From positions 1 to 64,000 of the forward strand of contig JAKSLE010000008.1 in NCBI GenBank assembly GCA_024401365.1: a stretch of DNA of 64,000 nucleotides. Reading direction: 5' to 3'. Shown here in pieces: positions 27,621 through 35,618 of this stretch. The position numbers were made by a program, and so were the translations under genes. Under the pieces are notes generated by a model. The model had not been told where the DNA came from and ran no database searches. It was given only the letters and a program-made list of their open reading frames with translations. Numbering within the stretch: position 1 is the first letter of the stretch; each line of letters starts with the position of its first letter. The DNA is from Bacteroidales bacterium. Lineage in GTDB: Bacteria; Bacteroidota; Bacteroidia; Bacteroidales; Marinilabiliaceae.

Positions 27621-28871
27621 TCACACTTTTTTATGATAGTATAACACACATTCATTTTCAGGTACTACTACCCTCTCTACGAATTCTTTGATTTCTTCTT
27701 TTGTAACGGACGCAAATCTCTCAAACTCAATGTTTACCAGGTTAGTATCTCCCAATACTGTACCCAACGCCAATGCAGGCGCCTTGTCTTGACATTTGAG
27801 CTGTCCAAAGGCGCGGGAAACAACCGCCCTGTTCTTGGCTTTCTCAAAGTCATATTCCGTCAACTTCTCTGGCAGTTGTCTGATAATGCGCCTCAACTCT
27901 TCTGCTATATCTTCCAACAAATTCTCTTTATCCACATTATTCTCCTCATCTGCTACAGCATTGAGCATCACATAACCTGGGTCTATGCTGTCATTGACAC
28001 TGGCATCTGCCGACAAACATAATCTCTTGTTCCTCACCAACTCATTGGGTAATAACGACGAGTCTCCATCTGCTAAAACGTCCGTAATCAAATCTGCAAT
28101 ATAAAAATCTCTGCTTATCTGCGTCCCCATCTTGTAGGCTAATGTCACCCTCGACGATGGCACTTCTCGCTCTACGTGCATCACCCTCTGACCGTCTTGC
28201 CGTGGCTCTTGTGGCAATTCTTTTATTTTACCCTTCTTTTCAATAATTCCGAAATATTTCTCAGCAAAAGCAAATATTTCATCTGCACATACGTTGCCAG
28301 ATACCACAACTACCGCATTGTCCGGAGTATAGTAACTGTTGTAAAAATCAAGCAGATCTTCTCTGCTGGCTCCTTCTATATGGTCTAGCGTCAGTCCTAT
28401 CACAGGCCACCTGTAGGGATGTTTCTTGTAAATCATATCCCTGAGCAAATGCCCATAATCGCCATAGGGCTTGTTGAGGGTCCTCTGCTTCATCTCTTCC
28501 ATTACTACCGACCTCTGTGTCAGGAATCCTTGCTCAAAGAGGGGCAACTTCCACATCCTGTCTGCCTCAATGGCAAATGCTTGCTCTATATACTGTGCAG
28601 GAAGCGTAATATAGTAATTGGTAATATCCGTAGTGGTATACGCATTATTCTCCCCATAATAGGTCTGAACATACTCGTCATAATCAGGAAATGCCTCTGT
28701 CCCAGTGAACATACAGTGCTCTAATAAATGAGCCAATCCTGTCCTGTCTGGATTTTCATTCCTCGAGCCTGCCTTGTACATCACATTGAGTGTCGCCAGC
28801 GGCGTATCTGTGTCAACATTCACCACCACTTGCAGCCCATTGGCAAGTATCTTCTTCTGAAATTCTATCAT
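27621..28871 (-). CDS. M16-family zinc peptidase
   Basis: 416 residues. The inverted zinc motif HLLEHCMF (HxxEH, about residues 47-51) and the distal glutamate region (FAIEADRM, about 120) are present, so the active M16 subunit is complete. The second half is a non-catalytic M16 repeat. No signal peptide. Bacteroidales copies of this size belong to the PqqL/processing-protease-like group; the substrate is unknown. Its ATG overlaps the stop of the upstream lipoprotein gene by one base. Confidence 0.9.
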   Translation of the reverse strand: MIEFQKKILANGLQVVVNVDTDTPLATLNVMYKAGSRNENPDRTGLAHLLEHCMFTGTEAFPDYDEYVQTYYGENNAYTTTDITNYYITLPAQYIEQAFAIEADRMWKLPLFEQGFLTQRSVVMEEMKQRTLNKPYGDYGHLLRDMIYKKHPYRWPVIGLTLDHIEGASREDLLDFYNSYYTPDNAVVVVSGNVCADEIFAFAEKYFGIIEKKGKIKELPQEPRQDGQRVMHVEREVPSSRVTLAYKMGTQISRDFYIADLITDVLADGDSSLLPNELVRNKRLCLSADASVNDSIDPGYVMLNAVADEENNVDKENLLEDIAEELRRIIRQLPEKLTEYDFEKAKNRAVVSRAFGQLKCQDKAPALALGTVLGDTNLVNIEFERFASVTKEEIKEFVERVVVPENECVLYYHKKV

Positions 28872-29449
28872 TAACGTCTTTTCTTTACTATAGGTTTTGC
28901 TTTGTCTGCCAACGGCAATAGCACCATCTCTTCTTTGGTATTGCTCTCTATCTTAGCTTTTATATTGCCGTATTTCATAATGTAGGCGGAATAGCCCTTG
29001 TCATTCTTCGCCGAATTGAAGTCTTTACTCAGCATCGAACGCAGATTTCTTACCATACTTTCTTCGGTAGGCGTCTTGGCATTGGAACCTAAATACTCAA
29101 ATTCTATTCCGTCTATATCTCTTTCCACCGATACTGTCAGAGTATCTGACGATAATTGCCAACTACCATCTACCTTTATTAGATATTCTAGCGTCATCGA
29201 TGGAAATTCAAATGGAGAAGCAAAGAAAAATGTCAGACTCAAACGCGTATTATTATCTACCGACGAGTACCCAAAGTCTTCGTTAATATCCATTACTACC
29301 GAACAGTCCATGTCCGCAAAAGCCACATGCTCAGCTTCGTAATGGGTAGTATACCTCCCCATCACAGGCCATCGGTCCGATAGCTCACACGAAACCATAA
29401 GCATCGCCACCGCACAGCAGATTACTAGATATATGCTTCTCAAACTCAT
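28871..29449 (-). CDS. Lipoprotein of unknown function
   Basis: 192 residues with a lipobox MLMVSCELS (C21). The mature part is predicted beta-rich (LSLTFFFASPFEFPSMTLEY) with a long charged tail ending KPIVKKRR. It faintly recalls GldH-type lipoproteins in size and N-terminus but I cannot confirm that family and leave it unnamed. It is coupled by a one-base overlap to the M16 peptidase and lies 48 bases after znuB, in the same direction. Confidence 0.7.
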   Translation of the reverse strand: MSLRSIYLVICCAVAMLMVSCELSDRWPVMGRYTTHYEAEHVAFADMDCSVVMDINEDFGYSSVDNNTRLSLTFFFASPFEFPSMTLEYLIKVDGSWQLSSDTLTVSVERDIDGIEFEYLGSNAKTPTEESMVRNLRSMLSKDFNSAKNDKGYSAYIMKYGNIKAKIESNTKEEMVLLPLADKAKPIVKKRR

Positions 29450-29497
29450 AGTAGATCATATAATCCAGCCTATTATACGCCAATAGGCCCCAAGAGG

Positions 29498-30283
29498 TTA
29501 TCTCCTCACCAATTTCAGTACCACCATCACTATAGCTAGCGTGGCAGTAATGACAGCACTGGCGGGCAAATCAATGAAATAGGCTGCCATCAGTCCCATT
29601 ACCCCCGCCAATAACGCTATGATGGTCGAAACGAAAAACATAACTTTCATATTGTGCGTGAACATGGCTGATATAGCTTGCGGAATAGTAAATAACGACA
29701 ACACCAAAACTATACCTACAGCCTTAATGGCTACAACTATACCAAGGGCCGTAAGTACCGACACCACGCTTTGTATCAACCCAACCTTGAGCCCACTGAG
29801 CTTGGCAAACCCAGGCGAAAAGGATACATATAGCAATGGCCTGTAGAATAGCAATGCCAACATAACGGTCACAGCCGCAATAGTCGCCATACCTATTATA
29901 TCTGATACCGCAATGGAGAGAATGTCCCCAAACATAAAGCCCATAAGGTTGGCTGAATAACCGGGAGACAGAAACATAAATATCAATCCTATGGCCATCC
30001 CGAGCGACCATAGCATGGCTATAGCACTGTCTGGCCTTATCTTGCTCTTCTTTTCTAGTATGTCAATGGATAATGCCGTAGTAACTGCAAACAGAAATGC
30101 TCCTATAAGGGGATTTATACCTAAATAATAGGCTATGCCTATCCCACCAAAACTGGCGTGAGTAATGCCTCCAGCCACAAAAACCTTCCTGCGCACCACT
30201 ATCACAGTACCAATAAATCCGGCTATGACGGATATCAGTACCACCCCCCAAAGGGCATTTTGCATAAATTCATACTGCAACAT
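29498..30283 (-). CDS. znuB: Metal (zinc) ABC transporter permease
   Basis: 261 residues with eight or nine membrane helices. The family hallmarks are EFMQNALWGVVLISVIAGFIG at the start, a GGITHASFGGIG loop near residue 38-49, a conserved SPGFAKLSGL segment and a late KAVGIVLVLSLFTIPQA helix. It forms the membrane channel of a ZnuABC/MntABC-class importer. Two bases separate it from znuC. Zinc rather than manganese is inferred from the histidine-rich binding protein. Confidence 0.92.
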   Translation of the reverse strand: MLQYEFMQNALWGVVLISVIAGFIGTVIVVRRKVFVAGGITHASFGGIGIAYYLGINPLIGAFLFAVTTALSIDILEKKSKIRPDSAIAMLWSLGMAIGLIFMFLSPGYSANLMGFMFGDILSIAVSDIIGMATIAAVTVMLALLFYRPLLYVSFSPGFAKLSGLKVGLIQSVVSVLTALGIVVAIKAVGIVLVLSLFTIPQAISAMFTHNMKVMFFVSTIIALLAGVMGLMAAYFIDLPASAVITATLAIVMVVLKLVRR

Positions 30284-30285
30284 CT

Positions 30286-30975
30286 CTAGTTAGTGGCGTT
30301 TCGTTTGACAATAGGTGTGTAGGGTACAACCGTCGCATAGTGGTTGGACACAAGGTGCGTAGTCCTGTCTACCCTGATAATCGTATGGGCCTTGTGCGAC
30401 ATGGAGTCTATATCATGGGATACTAGTACTATGGCCATACTTTTGTGCAACTCGCCTAATAACTCATACATATTGGTGGAGGTGTCTTTGTCCATATATG
30501 TCGATGGCTCATCAAGAACTAGCAACTGCGGCTTGCACATCAATGCCCTGCACAGAAAGGCTCTTTGCCTCTGTCCTCCAGAGAGTTGCCCAATCTGTCG
30601 GTCCGAGAATTCGTCTAACTGGACAAACCTCAATAGCTCATGCGCATATTCTACCTCTTCTGCTGTGTGCTTTATCAGACATTTTGTACCTGATAGCACA
30701 ACGTCCAACACTGATATCGGAAATTCTAAGTCGGAGTCGTTTATCTGTGGTAAGTAGCCAATATTTATGTCCTTGTCTATCTCTACCGACCCACTTATTG
30801 GCGCTATCTGCCTGAGCATGAGTCGTATAATAGTGGTCTTACCTCCACCATTGGGACCTACTAAGGCTATAAAGCTGTCCTGATATACCGCTAAATTGGC
30901 TTCAGTAAGCACTACCTTATGGTCGTATCCCGCAGATACATCTTTAAGTTGTATCAATGGCTTCCTGTTTCCCAT
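30286..30975 (-). CDS. znuC: Metal (zinc) ABC transporter ATPase
   Basis: 229 residues. Walker A GPNGGGKTT (about 39-47), Q-loop, the signature LSGGQRQRA, Walker B LLVLDEPSTYMD and the switch histidine in VLVSHDID are all intact. It energises the ZnuB permease. Three bases downstream of znuA and two upstream of znuB, as in a standard A-C-B operon. Confidence 0.93.
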   Translation of the reverse strand: MGNRKPLIQLKDVSAGYDHKVVLTEANLAVYQDSFIALVGPNGGGKTTIIRLMLRQIAPISGSVEIDKDINIGYLPQINDSDLEFPISVLDVVLSGTKCLIKHTAEEVEYAHELLRFVQLDEFSDRQIGQLSGGQRQRAFLCRALMCKPQLLVLDEPSTYMDKDTSTNMYELLGELHKSMAIVLVSHDIDSMSHKAHTIIRVDRTTHLVSNHYATVVPYTPIVKRNATN

Positions 30976-30978
30976 CTC

Positions 30979-31824
30979 TTATCTCAACGCTTCTATTATG
31001 GTCGTCATCTGACCGACATAGTCGTCAGATTCTGGCTGAATCTCTACTATCCGCGCCCCTAAATCATTGGCAGCGCTCTTAACTCTCTCTGTATCATAAC
31101 CTTGCTGACAAAAGATGACTTTCACGCCCAACTCTTTTGCCTTTTCTATCTGACGGGCATAATCTCTTGGCGATATCGATTTGCCTTCTTGTTCTATGGT
31201 CAATTGCTCCATCCCATAGTCCCTGGCTAAATACGTGAGCGCTGGATGATATATCATAAAGGCTTTTGCCGTGCAGTTTTTCAACTCTTCGTCAAATTTC
31301 TCAATCGTATTCCTTACTTCTGCTGTCGAAATCCTGCCATAATCAGCCAACTCTATCCCCATATTTTCTACTAGATGCATGGCTTGCCTAGGCGATACCC
31401 AGTAGTGTGGGTCTTTGGACAACTCTTCTCCGTCGTGTCCTTCGCCTTCGTCATGATGACAGTGACTGCCATAACACGATTCTACATCTCTATCCATATC
31501 TACCCACCTCAAGTTGCCGTCTCCTGCCACATTGAGCATCTTTTCTTTCCAGGCTAACTCAAAATCAAGGGACCCAATGGCTAAATATAGGTCGGAACGA
31601 CTGAGCGACCGTAATTGCGATGGTAATGGTGTATATGTCGAATGCCCCGCCGTAACAGGTATCATAACATTCACATCCACAAGGGTATCGGCTATCGACT
31701 TTACAAAAAACGACTCTACTGGAAGTGTGACTGTCACCACGGGCTTGCCACTACCTTCTATCTTTGTACATGAGTGACAGATCACCAGAAGTACTGCAAC
31801 TAATAATATGACATACCTACTCAT
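30979..31824 (-). CDS. znuA: Zinc-binding lipoprotein of the ABC transporter
   Basis: 281 residues. Lipobox VICHSC (C19) marks it as a lipoprotein. Cluster A-I metal-binding residues are recognisable: an H in VTAGHSTYTPLP, a histidine-rich acidic loop GSHCHHDEGEGHDGEE (about 120-135), HYWVSPRQAMH, MIYHPALTY and a late aspartate. The histidine loop is a hallmark of ZnuA and supports zinc as the ligand. The ATG overlaps the lytTR stop by four bases. Confidence 0.92.
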   Translation of the reverse strand: MSRYVILLVAVLLVICHSCTKIEGSGKPVVTVTLPVESFFVKSIADTLVDVNVMIPVTAGHSTYTPLPSQLRSLSRSDLYLAIGSLDFELAWKEKMLNVAGDGNLRWVDMDRDVESCYGSHCHHDEGEGHDGEELSKDPHYWVSPRQAMHLVENMGIELADYGRISTAEVRNTIEKFDEELKNCTAKAFMIYHPALTYLARDYGMEQLTIEQEGKSISPRDYARQIEKAKELGVKVIFCQQGYDTERVKSAANDLGARIVEIQPESDDYVGQMTTIIEALR

Positions 31825-32684
31825 TTGCCCGAAAAGAGTTGAAAGACATCGTCAACGTATGTCTTGGATATAGGTATATATACCTCTTGCGCTAAATCAA
31901 GTCTTACTTGAAAGGCGTCCGATTTTTTCTCAAGAAACTTAATGTGCTGTGTGTTAACAAGGTACGACCTGTGACATCTAACTATACCGTATGGCTTCAG
32001 GTCGTTCGCCGCCCTCACAAGGGATCCTCTTATGGAACAGGTGGATAGCCTTTGCCCGTCCATATATTTCACATTTATATAGTTGTCGGCTCCTTGTACA
32101 TATACCAAATCCTTGGCTTTTACCGAGAACCTGGCATCTCCGTTCTTGTCGTAAAAATTGACCATGTTGGGCAGGTAACTGTCATGATTTATCAGACTCC
32201 TGCCTGCCTCATGTATCTTCTTCAACCTCTCGTTCTTGTCGTCCCACGAGAAATATAGCCACAATATGGCGTATGGCAATAGCAATACACAGGCGGTATT
32301 GCTTAGTGATACTTTCATCAACTCAAAAAAGTCTCGCTGGTCTGCAAAGAGCAATTTCTCAATAAACGCAAATGTCACAGCCATCGAGGTCCATTCTACA
32401 AGCACCCATAGGAGATAACTTAACATAGGTAACCCCATCTTCGTCTTCCCATAGTTCTTGTACATGATGACACGACTGATCGCTACTACCGCCATGCCTA
32501 CTATCACAAGCATCGATGAGAGCAGAAAATACCTCAGCGAACTCATCTCCGTCAACCACTGACGAGAGTTGAATGGCTGAAATACATTTATAAAGACTAG
32601 CGCAAATGCAGCCGTGAAGAGTATCAACTTAATGATATTCTCCTTCCTGGTTAAATATTTCGGTGTTTGCGAATCAAAATCCAT
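31821..32684 (-). CDS. LytTR-family regulator with an N-terminal membrane domain
   Basis: About 287 residues from the ATG at 32684. Four hydrophobic segments occupy the N-terminal half, for example LILFTAAFALVFINVF, YFLLSSMLVIVGMAVVAI and LLPYAILWLYFSW. The C-terminal third is a LytTR DNA-binding domain: YVQGADNYINVKY, RGSLVRAANDL, IVRCHRSYLVNTQHIKFLEKK and the end VYIPISKTYVDDVF. Such proteins lack a receiver domain and would sense at the membrane. Two upstream in-frame ATGs (32699, 32738) exist; the promoter boxes favour 32684 or 32699. It starts the znu operon, so it may control metal uptake. Confidence 0.88.
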   Translation of the reverse strand: MDFDSQTPKYLTRKENIIKLILFTAAFALVFINVFQPFNSRQWLTEMSSLRYFLLSSMLVIVGMAVVAISRVIMYKNYGKTKMGLPMLSYLLWVLVEWTSMAVTFAFIEKLLFADQRDFFELMKVSLSNTACVLLLPYAILWLYFSWDDKNERLKKIHEAGRSLINHDSYLPNMVNFYDKNGDARFSVKAKDLVYVQGADNYINVKYMDGQRLSTCSIRGSLVRAANDLKPYGIVRCHRSYLVNTQHIKFLEKKSDAFQVRLDLAQEVYIPISKTYVDDVFQLFSGK

Positions 32685-32688
32685 GTTG

Positions 32689-32720
32689 CAAATATACATT
32701 TTTTCAAATATAAGTGACAA
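32689..32720 (-). promoter_or_regulatory. Promoter of the lytTR-znu operon
   Basis: Minus-strand TTG at 32720-32718, 21 bases, then TATATTTG at 32696-32689. A second identical TATATTTG lies at 32712-32705. Each box is followed after four or five bases by an in-frame ATG (32684 and 32699), so a leaderless message is possible from either. Confidence 0.62.
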
Positions 32721-32730
32721 AATGTCGCCG

Positions 32731-32842
32731 AATTTCACCCCTAAAAAGAGAAGAAATTGCCGAATTTCACCCCTAAAACCCGAATTTCACCCCTATATAC
32801 GCGATTTCACCCACAAAACACCTCAAAACTCACAAATTTCAC
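32731..32842. repeat. Five phased direct repeats (RATTTCAC) upstream of lytTR-znu
   Basis: AATTTCAC occurs at 32731, 32763, 32783 and 32835, with GATTTCAC at 32803; four copies continue as CCC or CCA. The start-to-start distances are 32, 20, 20 and 32 bases, close to three, two, two and three helical turns and mirror-symmetric about the middle copy. The block begins 10 bases upstream of the lytTR -33 element and ends at the expected -33 position of the plus-strand promoter at 32863. It has the form of an operator for a dimeric or oligomeric regulator. Confidence 0.72.
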
Positions 32843-32862
32843 CACAAGCAATATAAGCACAC

Positions 32863-32870
32863 TATCTTTG
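32863..32870 (+). promoter_or_regulatory. Plus-strand -7 box TATCTTTG opposite the lytTR promoter
   Basis: Exact TAnnTTTG match. No TTG is seen at the normal distance, but the last phased repeat (32835-32842) occupies that position, as expected for an activator-dependent promoter. No protein gene follows on this strand. Confidence 0.45.
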
Positions 32871-32876
32871 TATCAA

Positions 32877-33000
32877 ACAAAACAGTAAAACAACAAAACA
32901 ACCCACATTTCCGTTTTAAAATTATACTCCATTTATGTAAATATGCGGTCATCCCGCAAACATAATGAGCCCCTCGTGACGAGGGGCTCATTATTGTTTT
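32877..33000 (+). ncRNA. Candidate small RNA between promoter and orphan terminator
   Basis: A transcript starting about seven bases after the -7 box at 32863-32870 and ending in the terminator at 32964-33000 would be about 120 nt. It is A-rich at the 5' end, then has a small GCGG/CCGC hairpin near 32945-32957, then the terminator stem. No plausible reading frame lies inside it. This is inference from promoter and terminator spacing only. Confidence 0.35.
32964..33000 (+). terminator. Orphan terminator hairpin
   Basis: A 13-bp perfect stem (AATGAGCCCCTCG at 32964-32976, complement at 32980-32992) with a TGA loop, followed on the plus strand by ATTGTTTT. No gene on the plus strand ends here, so it is unexplained unless the upstream 120 bases are a small RNA. 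Confidence 0.75.
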
Positions 33001-33197
33001 ATACCTCCCCATCATCACTCAATGCCTATTGTCCCAAATCCCGACCGCCAAACACCCACAAACAACTCGAAATACCGCCTATGACGACCAATTTACCTCC
33101 AATACAACATATATCTACCCCACAATCCTTACAATGTCAGCCATCGCCTTCTCGCCCCCTTTACGCTCCTTTAGATTATCTATATACGTGAGCTCTC

Positions 33198-33241
33198 TTA
33201 TATCTCTCTTATACCTCTATATAACCACACACTATACAGAG
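33198..33241. repeat. Degenerate 11-bp repeat stretch
   Basis: Units ttatatctctc, ttatacctcta, tataaccacac and actatacagag follow each other at 11-base spacing and resemble the TTAACACTCTC-type units at 21005-21059. The rest of 33001-33311 is A/C-rich sequence in which I see no gene or other element. Confidence 0.3.
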
Positions 33242-33311
33242 ACTACCCTCAAAACCCAAATCCTTAAAACTAAAACTTCTAAAATCTTTACCCCAACCTC
33301 ACCTTCTCTTT

Positions 33312-33348
33312 AAAACAAAAAATCCCGTGCCTCTTTCGAGACACGGGA
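33312..33348 (-). terminator. Terminator after the GH51 gene
   Basis: Minus-strand 11-bp stem (33348-33338 with 33333-33323) closing on a GAAA tetraloop, then TTTTTTGTTTT. It lies 26 bases after the GH51 stop codon. Confidence 0.88.
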
Positions 33349-33373
33349 CGAATATCCGAATATTATACTCTTA

Positions 33374-35422
33374 TTAGAGCTGGTAAGTATACATCACAAA
33401 CGAATATGGCTCAAGTGTCATATCCATTGTCTTTGTAGCCTTAATCTTCTCTGTAACAGGTGCAATAGGATGAGCCTCATAATTGTTCTCGTCCTCTGGC
33501 TTGCCCTTAAGTGTTGTCTTAACAGCCTCGCCCTTAACACCAAACTTCGAAAGATCTATCTTCACATTCTTCGCATTCTCCGAAGCATTACATACCTTAA
33601 CGAAGAGCTGACGTGTCTTTACGTTGAGGATTACCGACTGCTCCTGAAGCATACCGTCACCCTTGCTCTTGTCAGCATTCTCAATCTTTACACAGTCACC
33701 ATAGTAATATTGACCAGACGACTGACCAAACATCTGCTGTGTATAGTATGAACATGTGAGGAATGTACGCTCATTGTCAAAGTAAATCAAGTCCGGATCC
33801 CATGAGTGATGATTCTTCTTCGCAAAGAGTGGAGCGTAACTTGTCATAACTACAACATCAGCATTGCGCTCTACATGACAGAGATAGAGTGCCTCTGCAA
33901 GCGCATCCTGGAACTGGTTGTTACGACCTCTGTTCTGTGAAGAATACTCGCCAAGGTAAACCTTTGTCTTGCGGTCACGTGGATAGTTGTCATACTGACG
34001 CTTCTCCTGGAAGTAATTTACTGCCTCGTAGTAGTGCTCATCTATGATTGGCATACCCAACTCCTCAGCAAGCTTCCACGAATTGTCATAGTCAGGGTTG
34101 CCTGGATGCGAACCAGGACCAGCTGTACCAACAATAACAATCTCTGGATGTGCCTCAGTAACTTTCTTGTAAATATACTTGAAACGCTCAATAAACTCTG
34201 GAGAAATACGCTCCTCGTTACCAATACCAAGATACTTCAAGCCAAATGGTGCAGGGTGACCTGCATCAGCACGAACCTTACCCCACTTTGTAGTAACGTC
34301 ACCGTTTGCCCACTCAATAAGGTCAAGTGCCTCATCTACCCACTCGTCCATATCTTCCATAGGTACAACCCACTGATTCTGCTTCTGTGGGAAGTTCCAT
34401 CCACCATTTACACCCTGGCAACTTACACCTGAAGGGAGAATTGGAATTGGAGCAGCACCAAGATCCTCACAAAGCTGGAAGTACTCATAGTAACCAAGCT
34501 CCATCGACTGGTTGTAACCCCATGTATTCTTCTGCTGACGACGTGTCTCCTTTGGACCTACAGTCTCTTTCCAACGATATGTGTTCCAGAAACCGTCACC
34601 ACCACCGTGTACTACACAACCGCCAGGGAAACGGATGAACTTAGGATTCAAATCAGCCAACGCCTGTACCAAGTCCTTGCGAAGACCATGACCTTTATAT
34701 GTATCTGCAGGAAGGAGCGATACCATATCTATATCAAGAACACCTTCTGTCTCAGATACCAACTGAAGGTTGCCCATCTGAACATCTTCTGTTGGAACAA
34801 GGTCAAACTCATACTTCTGCCATCCCATAGCGGCAGCTGCCGTACGGAACTTCTTCTCTGATACCGTGAATGGACGTGGGAAACGTGGACCAGGTGTACC
34901 CTCTGCTGGCATCTTAACACCACCAAGTGTTACCTTGATATTCTTAGCCTTGCCGTCTGGCGTGCGGAGGAATACAGAGAACTTATAGGTAGCATCTTTC
35001 TTGAGCACAATACCGTCATGACCATCATTCTGAATACCAACACCTGTTGTGCCATCAAAATCAGGCATGTCTGTTACAACTCGCTCAATATTCACACGCA
35101 TAAAGTGTGGATTGTTGGCATGAATAGCCCCATCCATAGCTGCGTCATAGTAACCCGATGAGTGACCAAGACGAACAAGCTTCCATGCTGTACCAGGACC
35201 ATAACCGTCTTTAATTGTCGGATTGTACTCAAACGAACCATTTTGGATAAGCTGTGCATTCAAACCGCCATCAGCAGATGAACTGATATCCTCAAAGAAA
35301 ATACCGATAAGCTCATCACTTATCAACTTGCCACCCGCAGGTGCCTTCATCGGCTTCTGTGCTGCAACACTCATAGCCACCGCTGCCATCAAAAACGTGG
35401 CAAAAAAATGTTTTTTTGTCAT
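33374..35422 (-). CDS. GH51 alpha-L-arabinofuranosidase, secreted
   Basis: 682 residues from the ATG at 35422, with a signal peptide ending AMSVAAQ. An N-terminal carbohydrate-binding-like beta domain (about 60-225) precedes a (beta/alpha)8 catalytic domain and a C-terminal beta domain. The acid/base glutamate is in KYLGIGNEERISP and the nucleophile glutamate in KVYLGEYSSQNRG, as in GH51. The enzyme releases terminal arabinose from arabinan or arabinoxylan side chains; localisation is periplasmic or outer membrane. It stands alone, without a SusCD pair, and has a strong terminator. Confidence 0.94.
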   Translation of the reverse strand: MTKKHFFATFLMAAVAMSVAAQKPMKAPAGGKLISDELIGIFFEDISSSADGGLNAQLIQNGSFEYNPTIKDGYGPGTAWKLVRLGHSSGYYDAAMDGAIHANNPHFMRVNIERVVTDMPDFDGTTGVGIQNDGHDGIVLKKDATYKFSVFLRTPDGKAKNIKVTLGGVKMPAEGTPGPRFPRPFTVSEKKFRTAAAAMGWQKYEFDLVPTEDVQMGNLQLVSETEGVLDIDMVSLLPADTYKGHGLRKDLVQALADLNPKFIRFPGGCVVHGGGDGFWNTYRWKETVGPKETRRQQKNTWGYNQSMELGYYEYFQLCEDLGAAPIPILPSGVSCQGVNGGWNFPQKQNQWVVPMEDMDEWVDEALDLIEWANGDVTTKWGKVRADAGHPAPFGLKYLGIGNEERISPEFIERFKYIYKKVTEAHPEIVIVGTAGPGSHPGNPDYDNSWKLAEELGMPIIDEHYYEAVNYFQEKRQYDNYPRDRKTKVYLGEYSSQNRGRNNQFQDALAEALYLCHVERNADVVVMTSYAPLFAKKNHHSWDPDLIYFDNERTFLTCSYYTQQMFGQSSGQYYYGDCVKIENADKSKGDGMLQEQSVILNVKTRQLFVKVCNASENAKNVKIDLSKFGVKGEAVKTTLKGKPEDENNYEAHPIAPVTEKIKATKTMDMTLEPYSFVMYTYQL

Positions 35423-35555
35423 ATTTATTATCAATACGTATTAAACTGCCTATTTTGTAGTTTCTAGGTTAATGCGAAGTAACAAAAAAAATAGGAATTT
35501 CACAAAATTAAACACACGTTCTACCTACAACCTACATTATAATAAGGTATCGTTA

Positions 35556-35586
35556 TTGTCTTTTCTCTTCAAAAAACTTACCTTTG
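35556..35586 (+). promoter_or_regulatory. Promoter of the frameshifted secreted-protein gene
   Basis: TTG at 35556-35558, 20 bases, TACCTTTG at 35579-35586, an exact -7 box. The ATG at 35619 follows after a leader of about 27 bases. Confidence 0.72.
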
Positions 35587-35618
35587 TAACGTATAAGTCA
35601 TTTTTCACATAGTACGTC

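Noticed and set aside
32943-33191. 82-codon plus-strand frame in the region after lytTR
   Set aside because: It runs through the terminator hairpin, is rich in Pro/Ser/Thr from A/C-rich DNA and has no family resemblance.
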